DNA of 64,000 nucleotides, taken from contig NZ_CP042435.1 of NCBI RefSeq assembly GCF_007971225.1, positions 5,149,501 through 5,213,500 on the forward strand, read 5' to 3'. This DNA is from Panacibacter ginsenosidivorans (GTDB lineage Bacteria; Bacteroidota; Bacteroidia; Chitinophagales; Chitinophagaceae). Positions 1 through 7,828 of the stretch are shown here, one piece after another; positions within the stretch are counted from its first letter, which is position 1, and each line of letters begins with the position of its first letter. The position numbers were made by a program, and so were the translations under genes. A model generated the notes under the pieces. That model was not told the origin of the DNA. It did no database searches and saw only the letters and a program-made list of their open reading frames with translations.

Positions 1-1519
1 TAACCTGCAGGTTGCATTCATGCCATGGAAAGGTTACAACTTTGAAGATGCTATCGTTATCAGCGAGAAAGTAGTTCGTGAAGATCTGTTTACTTCTATC
101 CATATTGATGAATATGAATTGGAAGTTCGTGATACAAAACTTGGTGAAGAAGAATTAACGCCTGATATTCCAAACGTTTCTGAAGAAGCTACCAAAGACC
201 TTGACGAAAATGGTATCATCCGTATTGGTGCTCAGGTTCGCGAAGGCGATATTCTTATCGGTAAGATCACACCAAAAGGTGAAAGCGATCCTACACCGGA
301 AGAAAAATTATTACGTGCCATCTTCGGTGATAAAGCAGGTGACGCAAAAGATGCTTCTTTAAAAGCACCTAACGGAACTGAAGGTGTTGTAATTGATAAG
401 AAGCTTTTCCAGCGTGCAAAGAAAGATAAGAATGCAAAGATCCGTGAGAAAGCACAACTTGAAAAAGTAGAGAAGGTTCACGATAAAAATGAAGAAGATC
501 TGAAAGAAGTATTGCTAAGCAAATTGCAAACATTACTTCGTGACAAATCCTCTGCAGGTGTTACCAACAACTTTGGCGAAATGCTGATTGGTAAAACTGC
601 TAAGTTCAATGTTAAGAATCTTGCGGCAATCGATTACCAGAACGTTAATCCTTTGAACTGGACTGGTGATGCAGTTGTTGATGACCAGATCAATACTTTG
701 TTACACAACTTCAACATCAAATACAACGAAGAACTTGGTCGTTACAAGAGAGAGAAATTCAATATCTCTATCGGTGATGAATTACCTGCAGGTGTTTTGA
801 AACTTGCTAAAGTTTACCTCGCTGTAAAACGTAAGTTGAAAGTGGGTGATAAAATGGCGGGTCGTCACGGAAACAAAGGTATCGTTGCCAAGATCGTTCG
901 TGCAGAAGATATGCCGTTCATGGAAGATGGAACACCGGTTGATATTGTATTGAATCCATTGGGTGTACCATCACGTATGAACCTCGGTCAGATTTATGAA
1001 ACAATTCTTGGATGGGCAGGTAAGAAGATGGGCGTTAAATTTGCTACACCAATTTTTGATGGTGCTACAGTAGATGAGATCGGTCAGTATTGCACAGATG
1101 CAGGAATTCCTTCAATGGGTCACACTTATCTGTACGATGGTGAAACCGGCGAACGCTTCCACCAAAAAGCAACAGTTGGTGTTATTTACATCATTAAGCT
1201 GCACCACATGGTTGATGATAAGATGCATGCCCGTTCAATCGGACCATACTCTCTTATCACACAACAGCCACTCGGCGGTAAAGCACAGTTCGGTGGTCAG
1301 CGTTTTGGTGAAATGGAAGTTTGGGCACTCGAAGCTTATGGTGCAGCAAATATTCTGCAGGAATTGCTTACGCTTAAATCAGATGATATCATCGGTCGTG
1401 CAAAGACTTATGAAGCCATCGTTAAAGGTGATAATATTCCAAGAGCAGGTGTACCGGAATCATTCAATGTATTGGTTCATGAGTTACGCGGCTTAGGTCT
1501 CGATCTTAAATTTGAATAA
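1..1519 (+). CDS. rpoB: DNA-directed RNA polymerase subunit beta, C-terminal part (5' end outside window)
   Basis: This is the C-terminal part of the RNA polymerase beta subunit, which builds the catalytic cleft with beta-prime. The reading frame is open from base 2, before the first in-frame ATG at 20, so the gene enters from the left edge; about 505 residues remain. Seen in sequence: the [12 protein letters not shown] block near the start, the [11 protein letters not shown] block of the active-site region, the block containing [10 protein letters not shown], the clamp-anchoring [15 protein letters not shown] block, and an ordinary C-terminus ending GLGLDLKFE. The stop codon is followed 22 bases later by an intrinsic terminator. 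rpoC, which normally follows rpoB directly, is absent downstream. Identification is secure. Confidence 0.98.
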   Translation, partial: NLQVAFMPWKGYNFEDAIVISEKVVREDLFTSIHIDEYELEVRDTKLGEEELTPDIPNVSEEATKDLDENGIIRIGAQVREGDILIGKITPKGESDPTPEEKLLRAIFGDKAGDAKDASLKAPNGTEGVVIDKKLFQRAKKDKNAKIREKAQLEKVEKVHDKNEEDLKEVLLSKLQTLLRDKSSAGVTNNFGEMLIGKTAKFNVKNLAAIDYQNVNPLNWTGDAVVDDQINTLLHNFNIKYNEELGRYKREKFNISIGDELPAGVLKLAKVYLAVKRKLKVGDKMAGRHGNKGIVAKIVRAEDMPFMEDGTPVDIVLNPLGVPSRMNLGQIYETILGWAGKKMGVKFATPIFDGATVDEIGQYCTDAGIPSMGHTYLYDGETGERFHQKATVGVIYIIKLHHMVDDKMHARSIGPYSLITQQPLGGKAQFGGQRFGEMEVWALEAYGAANILQELLTLKSDDIIGRAKTYEAIVKGDNIPRAGVPESFNVLVHELRGLGLDLKFE

Positions 1520-1541
1520 GCAAAACGCTTACATCATATTC

Positions 1542-1570
1542 AAGGCTGTTCGAAAGAACAGCCTTTTTTT
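1542..1570 (+). terminator. Intrinsic terminator of rpoB
   Basis: A perfect 10-bp stem (AAGGCTGTTC / GAACAGCCTT) closed by a GAAA tetraloop is followed by a run of T. It lies 22 bases after the rpoB stop. The T-tract runs directly into the outer end of the first dispersed repeat arm. Confidence 0.93.
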
Positions 1571-1650
1571 ATTTTATGTAATTAGCTGTATTGCTTCTAT
1601 GAAGCTTTACTTGCGTCGCACTCTTGTACTGTAATTCTTTATTGAGCTTT
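1571..1650 (+). repeat. Dispersed repeat arm, left orientation (single)
   Basis: Family definition used for all later entries. A left arm runs from an outer tip like TTTTATGAGCCCGGC, through a segment like GCTATTAAGCTTTC, to the core GTTGCGTCGCACACTTGTAC, then an inner part like GTTTTGTTCATTATTGAGC. A right arm is its reverse complement. Here the core is at 1611-1629 (CACTC variant) and the inner part ends TTTATTGAGC. The outer tip merges with the rpoB terminator T-tract. Confidence 0.85.
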
Positions 1651-1806
1651 TAACAAGAATATTAAATGGCTACTCTTAGCTTACGTAAGGATTAATTTGT
1701 TAGTGTTGTTTTAATCATTGTCTTTGAATCCATTTGATAGAATAATTTGTCTATTCGAACCTCTTATAATACACAACACATCAGTAGTCTTGTCATCTGT
1801 TTCACG

Positions 1807-2165
1807 CTAATAAAAGTCTACCCAATAATTTTCTTCTTTCAGCAAGTTTATTGTGTTTTTTAATGAATCAGAATATTGAATTGCATTATTGCAAAAGCTA
1901 TTTGAATATTCTATTAATTTAATAATAAAGTGCCGATCAGCTTTGCTTGAAATGGATTTTAGACTTCGGTCGAATACATCAATATCGCCGCTGTTTCATA
2001 TTCATTTCTACAGTATTTAAGTTTTGGAAGCTTATTCTTAAGAAGGTTTAAATAAATGCTGTCGATCCATCTTAACAAAGAAGTATCTGGTTCATATACA
2101 TTGTTTTTTGCTAAACAATTTCCTGAAATTAGAAGATATATAAATAGCAGAAAAAAAGCACGCAT
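1807..2165 (-). pseudogene. Small secreted protein gene interrupted by a frameshift
   Basis: The first part (2165 down to 1959, 68 codons) begins with a clear signal peptide (MRAFFLLFIYLLISGNCLA) and then stops. Around 1978-1985 the reading continues without a stop in another frame for about 58 codons. That part reads DVFDRSLKSISSK near its start, ends in WVDFY, and has its stop at 1807-1809. Together they would make a secreted protein of about 120 residues; the shift corresponds to one lost base. I recognise no family. It could be a decayed gene, a sequencing error or, less likely, a programmed shift. It sits between a left arm (1571) and a right arm (2218) of the dispersed repeat. Confidence 0.6.
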
Positions 2166-2217
2166 TTGTTTTACAAGTATAACGTTGATGAAATATGTTT
2201 ATTATATTTCGATAAAA

Positions 2218-2294
2218 GCTCAGCACTGCCGCGAACGCACAAGTGAGTGACACAACAAAAGCTTATAATAATTCAAAAGCTTGTCAACAAAAAA
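2218..2294 (-). repeat. Dispersed repeat arm, right orientation, subtype B (single)
   Basis: The core ACGCACAAGTGAGTGACACAAC-type sequence spans 2235-2256. The outer tip is TTGTCAACAAAAAA instead of GGCTCATAAAA, which defines subtype B. The outer tip abuts the 3' end of the DUF72 gene. Confidence 0.82.
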
Positions 2295-2296
2295 CA

Positions 2297-3229
2297 TCAA
2301 TCAAACAAGCCTTTCTGTCTTGGTTTTTGTTGCGTTGTATCTTTTATAAACACGGGCTTTTGTAATTGCAAACCACAAGCCGCATTAAGTTTGTCAACAA
2401 GATAAACAGTTAACTCAGGTGAGTATGCCTCATCATGCATGTGCATGAAAAAATAGAGTTCCTGTAAACCCTTGTCCAGCCAGTATTTCATGCGATCAAC
2501 CCAAACATCTGTTCTTGTATAATCAGTGGGGTGCAGGCTGTTGCCAACATAACGGATGAATACTTTCGGAATAGTAAGATGCATATGTGCACAATCTCTT
2601 CTGCCACTTGTATCTGTTATAACAGCACCCATATTCATTTCTTTAAGTGTACCAAATAACTCTTCTCGTATATGTTGTTTGCCAAACCAATCATGATGAC
2701 GCACTTCAAGAAAGAATTGCAGATCGGTTGGCAACGATCTTAAGTAAGTAAACAACTCATCTTTTCTATTTGGACTAAATGTATCACTCACCTGCACAAA
2801 GATAGGCCCGAGATGTTCTTCAAATGCAACTATACCTCGCAGGAATTCAGAAGTAAGAAAATCTTTTCCTTTTAAACTTCCACGATGTGTAACGCCCTGG
2901 TACATTTTCGGACAGAATAAAAAATCTTTTCCTTTTGCTTTTGCAGCCCATTTTGCAATGCCTGTTGCTCCATAAATTTTGTAGTGTGTTGCATTCAGTT
3001 CAATGCAATTATAGTGTTGTACATAATGATCAAGAAAATCTTTTTCCTTTGTTTTGGGCGGATATATTTTGCCTACCCATTCCAATCTTCCCCATTTGGC
3101 ACAACCTATATAAACTTTGGGATTCTTTACAGGCTTACCTTTCAGCACTTGTTTGTTAAACACAGGCTCTGCAGGTAAAGAAAAATCTATATTATTTAAT
3201 TCGCTTTCATCAACACGTCCGAATTCCAT
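2297..3229 (-). CDS. DUF72 family protein (YecE-like)
   Basis: A 310-residue protein of the DUF72/YecE family, TIM-barrel proteins of unknown biochemical role. Recognisable features are the VYIGCAKWG entry strand, the HYNCIELNATHYKIY segment typical of the first barrel half, a VQVSDTF strand, and the FLEVRHHDWF segment. Near the C-terminus HMHDEAY and a PVFIKD tail are less typical. It lies 21 bases downstream of the amidase gene on the same strand, so the two are probably cotranscribed. There is no signal peptide, so it should be cytoplasmic. The family call is firm; a function cannot be given. Confidence 0.9.
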   Translation of the reverse strand: MEFGRVDESELNNIDFSLPAEPVFNKQVLKGKPVKNPKVYIGCAKWGRLEWVGKIYPPKTKEKDFLDHYVQHYNCIELNATHYKIYGATGIAKWAAKAKGKDFLFCPKMYQGVTHRGSLKGKDFLTSEFLRGIVAFEEHLGPIFVQVSDTFSPNRKDELFTYLRSLPTDLQFFLEVRHHDWFGKQHIREELFGTLKEMNMGAVITDTSGRRDCAHMHLTIPKVFIRYVGNSLHPTDYTRTDVWVDRMKYWLDKGLQELYFFMHMHDEAYSPELTVYLVDKLNAACGLQLQKPVFIKDTTQQKPRQKGLFD

Positions 3230-3250
3230 GAGTAAAATATTTTAGCAATA

Positions 3251-4066
3251 TCAGTCAAACTTTTTTTCTACCATGTACAACACTTTCTTATCGGCGTCAC
3301 TTAAAACTCTCGTTGTATCCTGCAGCCAATGTCTTTTAAAAGTTAGTATTGCAGCAGTAGTATCCTTTGTATCATAACCGATAATGCGTAATGCTTTTAT
3401 ATCATCAAAAAATGGTGGCATTATTATATTCGTTGTATCATCGTACCAATTACCAAACCCTTTGCCTGCAAGCTCTTTCCAGGGAAAGAATATGTTGGGA
3501 TCATTTTTTCTTGTTGGTGCAATATCTGCATGACCAATAACATTTGCAGTTGGAATATTATATGTTTTCTTCAACGACGTTAATAATTGCAAAAGGCTTT
3601 TCATTTGCGCATCAGGAAAAAAATCAAAACCATTATTGTCGAGTTCAATGCCGATGCTGCTGCTGTTAATATCTGCATCATTGCCCCATTTGCCTGCACC
3701 AGCATGCCATGCACGCAGATAATCATTTAGCATGTGATGAATCGTTCCGTCTTTGCAAATAACATAGTGTGCACTTACCTGTGTACGTTGCAGCGTAAAT
3801 GTTTTCAGTGTTTGCCCGCAACTGTCTTGTGCTGTGTGATGTATGATAACAAAGTTTGGTTTGCGCAAATTAAAGTTGGTAGTTCCTACAAAGTATGGTG
3901 CGTTTTGTAAGGAGTCTTCCAATGGATAGGTAGCAATTGTTTTCGAAAAAGCTTTAGCTTGTTTTTTATACAATTTATTTGTTGCTGCATACGGATTGCG
4001 CGAACAACTAAGTAATTGTAAAAATGATATAAAAATTAATAACAAAATTCTGTGTCTCATGTTCAT
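3251..4066 (-). CDS. N-acetylmuramoyl-L-alanine amidase (Amidase_2/PGRP fold) lipoprotein
   Basis: A 271-residue predicted lipoprotein that should cleave the bond between N-acetylmuramic acid and L-alanine in peptidoglycan, outside the inner membrane. A hydrophobic leader ends in the lipobox LLSC (Cys about residue 21). The amidase domain follows: FVIIHHTAQDSC supplies the first zinc histidine, VSAHYVI and SSIGIELDN the middle of the fold, and VIGHADIAPTRKNDPN the second zinc histidine and the catalytic region. An alternative start is the Met two codons in. The C-terminal 60 residues are not recognised. It leads a likely two-gene unit with the DUF72 gene. Confidence 0.88.
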   Translation of the reverse strand: MNMRHRILLLIFISFLQLLSCSRNPYAATNKLYKKQAKAFSKTIATYPLEDSLQNAPYFVGTTNFNLRKPNFVIIHHTAQDSCGQTLKTFTLQRTQVSAHYVICKDGTIHHMLNDYLRAWHAGAGKWGNDADINSSSIGIELDNNGFDFFPDAQMKSLLQLLTSLKKTYNIPTANVIGHADIAPTRKNDPNIFFPWKELAGKGFGNWYDDTTNIIMPPFFDDIKALRIIGYDTKDTTAAILTFKRHWLQDTTRVLSDADKKVLYMVEKKFD

Positions 4067-4108
4067 ATTTGTAAAATGAAATTAAGCAATGATTTTTATG
4101 TAGCAGGA

Positions 4109-4293
4109 TTATGTAACCAGCTGCAGTAAAATTATGATGCTACTGTTGCGTCGCACTCTTGTACAGGTGAATAATAAGTGGTCAATGGTGAAGGACTTAT
4201 TAACCATTCACAATTGACCATTCACGATCAGAACGTACAAGTGAGTGACACAACTGGGTTGCTAGAAGTACAACAGCTTGCAACCAAAAATAA
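4109..4293. repeat. Dispersed repeat, full palindrome (left A + right B)
   Basis: The left core is GTTGCGTCGCACTCTTGTAC at 4145-4164. The right core is GTACAAGTGAGTGACACAAC at 4235-4254, with a subtype-B-like tip. The loop contains a second, nested inverted repeat, TGGTCAATGGTGAA against TTCACAATTGACCA (one mismatch). Confidence 0.85.
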
Positions 4294-4340
4294 ATATCCA
4301 TATTAATCACATCATATATCTTTATTGCAACAGACATTTT

Positions 4341-5138
4341 ATGCTTAGCATTAGTGAACTATATATTTACCCGGTTAAATCATTAGGTGGTGTTGCTGTA
4401 AATGAAGCAAAGCTTACAGATCGTGGGTTTGAGCATGACAGACGCTGGATGCTGGTCGATGCTGCAGGGAAATTTATTTCGCAACGTGAAGTAAATGAAA
4501 TGTCGTTATTAAGAGTTTCTATTACTGATGAAAATTTATTGATACACCATTTACATAAACAAGGGCATATATTATCTGTTCCATTGCACAATGAAAATGA
4601 TGCGCCGGTTACAGTAAATATTTGGGATGATGTTTGTGAAGCAACTTACATTAGTAAAGAAGCAGATGCGTGGTTTTCTGAAATACTTTCGCAGGAATGC
4701 AGGCTGGTATATATGCCTGATGATACGCGGCGACTTGTTGATTTGAAATATGCTCATCATAATGAAATCACCAGTTTTTCTGATGGTTATCCTTTGCTGA
4801 TTATTGGACAGGCATCACTTGATGATCTTAATGAAAAACTTACAGAACCCTTACCTATAAACCGTTTTAGACCGAATATTGTGTTTACGGGTGGTTATCC
4901 TTTCCAGGAAGATGATATGAAAGCCTTTGAAATTAACGGTATAAATTTTTATGGTGTAAAGCTTTGTGCACGTTGTGTTATTACAACCATTGATCAGCAA
5001 ACCGGTGAGAAAAATAAAGAGCCACTTAAAACACTAAGCACATACCGCATGCGGGATAACAAGGTTTACTTTGGTCAAAACCTTTTATATAATAACACCG
5101 GCACGCTTCATGCAGGCGATAAAATAACGCTGCTTTAA
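4341..5138 (+). CDS. MOSC domain-containing protein (mARC/YcbX-like)
   Basis: A 265-residue protein with an N-terminal MOSC beta-barrel domain (YPVKSLGG near residue 11, then DRRWMLVD) and a C-terminal MOSC domain. The segment KLCARCVITTID includes the cysteine that in mARC-type proteins ligates the molybdenum cofactor. It is probably a molybdenum-cofactor sulfurtransferase-related or N-hydroxylated-compound reductase protein. The frame is open from 4278, but that would put 21 residues inside the dispersed repeat. The ATG at 4341 gives the family-typical N-terminus LSISELYIYPVKS and is preferred. No electron-transfer partner (ferredoxin domain) is fused here. Confidence 0.88.
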   Translation: MLSISELYIYPVKSLGGVAVNEAKLTDRGFEHDRRWMLVDAAGKFISQREVNEMSLLRVSITDENLLIHHLHKQGHILSVPLHNENDAPVTVNIWDDVCEATYISKEADAWFSEILSQECRLVYMPDDTRRLVDLKYAHHNEITSFSDGYPLLIIGQASLDDLNEKLTEPLPINRFRPNIVFTGGYPFQEDDMKAFEINGINFYGVKLCARCVITTIDQQTGEKNKEPLKTLSTYRMRDNKVYFGQNLLYNNTGTLHAGDKITLL

Positions 5139-5224
5139 ACTTCATCGAATATTTTTGATAGTTTGTCGAAATCAATTATAAGCTTGTATTATTAGGAGTA
5201 GCTTTATATTGAAACACTACTGCT

Positions 5225-6403
5225 ATGGAATTTGATAATGACAGAATAATAAGACCGGTCAACAAGATCGAAATTACGGGTTGGATAATTCTTTGCCTTA
5301 TGAATCCCCTCGTTAATTGGTGGAGTATATTCCATGAATATTTAAAAGCTCATCCCACTCCAATAGTATTGGACCTTTTAGTTATTATTATCATTAATAT
5401 GCTGTTTCTTCCTGCTTATGTATTATATGCCAGGTTTATTGTTTCTAAATTTCTTTTTCGTAAACGGTACATTCTTTTTGCACTATTGAGTATTGGTTTC
5501 TTCCTGGTGATACAATCATTATTTTTTGCGATCTGCTCAATTGTTTTAACGATCCATGATCTTACGCCTCCCGAATTCAATTATGTTTCTCATAGCTATG
5601 GCACGTTCATTCGCGAAGGTTTATGGATCATTATCAACATGCTTTTTGCCGGGGTAATTTGCTTTATAAGAGAAGCGATGACAAAAGATGATTCGATGGC
5701 TATACTTCAAAAGGAAAATAATTTTTATAAACTTCGATACCTGCGTGCGCAACTGAATCCTCATTTTCTTTTTAATACGTTGAATAGTATTTATTCGCTT
5801 AGCCTGCAAAAATCTGATAAAGCGCCTGAAGCAGTAGTAAAACTGGCAGATGTAATGCGCTACCTGATATACGAATGCAATGAAGACAGGATTTCTTTGA
5901 ATAAAGAAATTGATTTCATCAGGAACTATATTGAAATAGAAAAAATAAGGTTTAAAGCAGATATACGTTTTACTGTGGAAGGAGATACGGAAGGCATAAT
6001 GATAGAACCTTTTCTTTTTATTTCTTTTATTGAAAACGGATTTAAACACGCATTGGATAATACGGAGATTGAGCCATTTATTTATATTACTATAAAAGTA
6101 AAGCCAGGTGAGATCGTATTAAATGTACTCAACAATACAAACATTGATCTTGAGACACAGGCAAAGAGAATTCATGGCAAAGGTATCAGCGGAAGTAAGA
6201 GCCTGCTTGAATTATTATATCCTGCTGCTTACACATTGGATATTATTCAAACGGATAAAGATGAAAGACAGGAAAGCAAAGTAAGGCTCAAAAATGCAAA
6301 AGACCGGTTGGAAACATTATATCCCGATGCTCACACGCTTGATGTAATTTTAAAGAACAATGTATTCACAGTTTCATTAATTATAAAACCACAGGCTGCT
6401 TGA
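5225..6403 (+). CDS. LytS/YehU-type sensor histidine kinase
   Basis: A 392-residue membrane histidine kinase. Four hydrophobic segments lie in the first 145 residues. A short linker leads to the His_kinase domain, whose LNPHFLFNTLNS motif carries the phospho-acceptor histidine (H180). The C-terminal ATPase region has ENGFKHAL as the N-box. Its G-box is unusual (GKGISGSKS instead of GxGLxN), and the following block is present twice: LLELLYPAAYTLDII, then 35 residues on RLETLYPDAHTLDVI. This looks like an internal tandem duplication at the end of the kinase. Its stop codon overlaps the start of the response regulator, so the two are translated together and form a pair. No periplasmic sensor domain is visible. 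Confidence 0.9.
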   Translation: MEFDNDRIIRPVNKIEITGWIILCLMNPLVNWWSIFHEYLKAHPTPIVLDLLVIIIINMLFLPAYVLYARFIVSKFLFRKRYILFALLSIGFFLVIQSLFFAICSIVLTIHDLTPPEFNYVSHSYGTFIREGLWIIINMLFAGVICFIREAMTKDDSMAILQKENNFYKLRYLRAQLNPHFLFNTLNSIYSLSLQKSDKAPEAVVKLADVMRYLIYECNEDRISLNKEIDFIRNYIEIEKIRFKADIRFTVEGDTEGIMIEPFLFISFIENGFKHALDNTEIEPFIYITIKVKPGEIVLNVLNNTNIDLETQAKRIHGKGISGSKSLLELLYPAAYTLDIIQTDKDERQESKVRLKNAKDRLETLYPDAHTLDVILKNNVFTVSLIIKPQAA

Positions 6404-7098
6404 TAAAGTGTATAATAGTAGAAGACGAAGTACTTGCACAGCAGGTTATTCAAAGCCATTTGCAAAAAGCAGAAAGATTTGAACTGGTAGGTGTTTGCAA
6501 TAATGCGATGGAAGCGCAGGCATTGTTGAATAAGTATGAAGTTGACCTGATGTTTCTTGATATTCAATTACCCGGAATGACTGGACTGAATTTTCTGCGT
6601 TCATTAAACAATCCGCCACTCGTTGTGCTCACAACAGCTTATGCAGAGTACGCATTAGAGAGTTATGAATTCAATGTTATTGATTATTTGCTAAAGCCCA
6701 TTTCATTTGATCGTTTTTCAAAAACGATCAGTAAAATTGTTGACGGCAAATTTGTTTTACAAAACAAAACTGAAAGCGGCGATGTAACCGGTGATCATAT
6801 CTTCATTAAAAGCAATAGCAAATTTTTTAAGATCGACTTTCCTGATATTATTTACATAGAAGGCATGAAAGATTATTTAAAAATTCATACGCAGGAAAAC
6901 ATACTTGTTACACACCAGACGATGCAGGAAATGGAACAGTTGCTACCTTCAAAGCAATTTATCCGTGTACACAAATCTTATATTATTGCAGTTGCGCACA
7001 TCAAAAGCATTTACGGAAACTCTATAGAAATGGGTAAAGCAACCATCCCTATTGGCATAAGTTATAAAGAGAAAGTAATGAATCTTATCGCCCGTTGA
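6400..7098 (+). CDS. LytTR family response regulator
   Basis: A 232-residue regulator that should receive phosphate from the kinase encoded just upstream and bind DNA. The receiver domain (about 1-120) shows the acidic pair in IIVEDE, the phospho-acceptor Asp54 in LMFLDIQLPG, and the conserved Lys in YLLKPISF. The LytTR DNA-binding domain (about 130-232) shows FIKSNSKFFKI, IIYIEGMKDYLKI and FIRVHKSYII. The start is a TTG at 6400 whose last two bases are the first two of the kinase TGA stop. This 4-base overlap implies translational coupling. Targets are unknown. Confidence 0.93.
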   Translation: MIKCIIVEDEVLAQQVIQSHLQKAERFELVGVCNNAMEAQALLNKYEVDLMFLDIQLPGMTGLNFLRSLNNPPLVVLTTAYAEYALESYEFNVIDYLLKPISFDRFSKTISKIVDGKFVLQNKTESGDVTGDHIFIKSNSKFFKIDFPDIIYIEGMKDYLKIHTQENILVTHQTMQEMEQLLPSKQFIRVHKSYIIAVAHIKSIYGNSIEMGKATIPIGISYKEKVMNLIAR

Positions 7099-7108
7099 TT
7101 GCAATGAA

Positions 7109-7190
7109 TTTTTTATGGACCTGGCTTTTGATCTTATGGCATCGCCTGTTGCGTCGCACTCTTCAACACCTTATTATTTAGTGAGCAAAA
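7109..7190 (+). repeat. Dispersed repeat arm, left orientation (single)
   Basis: Core GTTGCGTCGCACTCTT at 7148-7163 with outer tip TTTTTTATGGACCTGGC, 11 bases after the stop of the response regulator. The inner end reads TTATTATTTAGTGAGC. Together with the right arm at 7731 it brackets the methyltransferase gene. Confidence 0.82.
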
Positions 7191-7193
7191 AGT

Positions 7194-7712
7194 TTATAGT
7201 TTTATCAATGCTGCATACATATTCGCTCTTCCAAAAACTGAAGGATGTTCTTGTAATTTTATTATCTCTTTGTGTTTTATTTGTTTGAATAATGTATTTA
7301 AAGATGAAAAACTCAATGGGTAAGGAACCCAGGGATTTGATTTATCTGTATCATATTCTACTAATAATAAATAACCATCTTTCCTTAATAAGTGCATCAA
7401 CTTATTTATGAATAAAATTTTATCTTTTACGTAATGAAGGGAGTTAGCCATTAATACACCATTCAGATCACTAAGAGGTATAGTGTCTTTAATAAAATCA
7501 AGTTGCAAAAATTCAATTGTAATTGGTGTAGAGAATTTTCTAAAGCCGCCTATGGTTTTATCTACTGCATAAATTGTACTGTTGTTATTCAGCAAGTTTG
7601 CTAAGGCTTGTGTAAACAAACCCGAACCACAACCCAGATCAGCCCACGTTTGTGGCGCTGTGTGCAGGATGTCTTTATGTTGAATTAATTTTATTGCCTC
7701 GCTTAATTGCAT
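7194..7712 (-). CDS. Class I SAM-dependent methyltransferase (short)
   Basis: A 172-residue methyltransferase; the substrate cannot be inferred. Motif I is WADLGCGSGLFTQAL (residues 23-37), with the acidic ribose-binding residue in YAVDKTIGG. Motif IV is GVLMANSLHYVKD, followed by the strand GYLLLVEYDTD. At 172 residues it is shorter than most class I enzymes and has no extra substrate domain. The whole gene lies in the interval between a left and a right arm of the dispersed repeat, with its 3' end almost touching the left arm. The start at 7712 is the only good ATG. A housekeeping role is not apparent. Confidence 0.85.
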   Translation of the reverse strand: MQLSEAIKLIQHKDILHTAPQTWADLGCGSGLFTQALANLLNNNSTIYAVDKTIGGFRKFSTPITIEFLQLDFIKDTIPLSDLNGVLMANSLHYVKDKILFINKLMHLLRKDGYLLLVEYDTDKSNPWVPYPLSFSSLNTLFKQIKHKEIIKLQEHPSVFGRANMYAALIKL

Positions 7713-7730
7713 ATTCTATCAGGTGCTACT

Positions 7731-7813
7731 AATTGCTGAATAAAGATAAGAACGTACAAGCGTGCGACGCAAGGAAGATGCGTAATAGTAATATAGTCTG
7801 GCTCATAAAAATT
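7731..7813 (-). repeat. Dispersed repeat arm, right orientation (single)
   Basis: Core GTACAAGCGTGCGACGCAA at 7754-7772, outer tip TCTGGCTCATAAAAATTA. The tip abuts the 3' end of the Lhr helicase gene, and the inner end faces the methyltransferase start. Confidence 0.85.
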
Positions 7814-7828
7814 ACTATCATTTATATT

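Noticed and set aside
1074-1496. 140-codon second frame within rpoB
   Set aside because: It overlaps the conserved rpoB C-terminal coding region in another frame and has no domain of its own.
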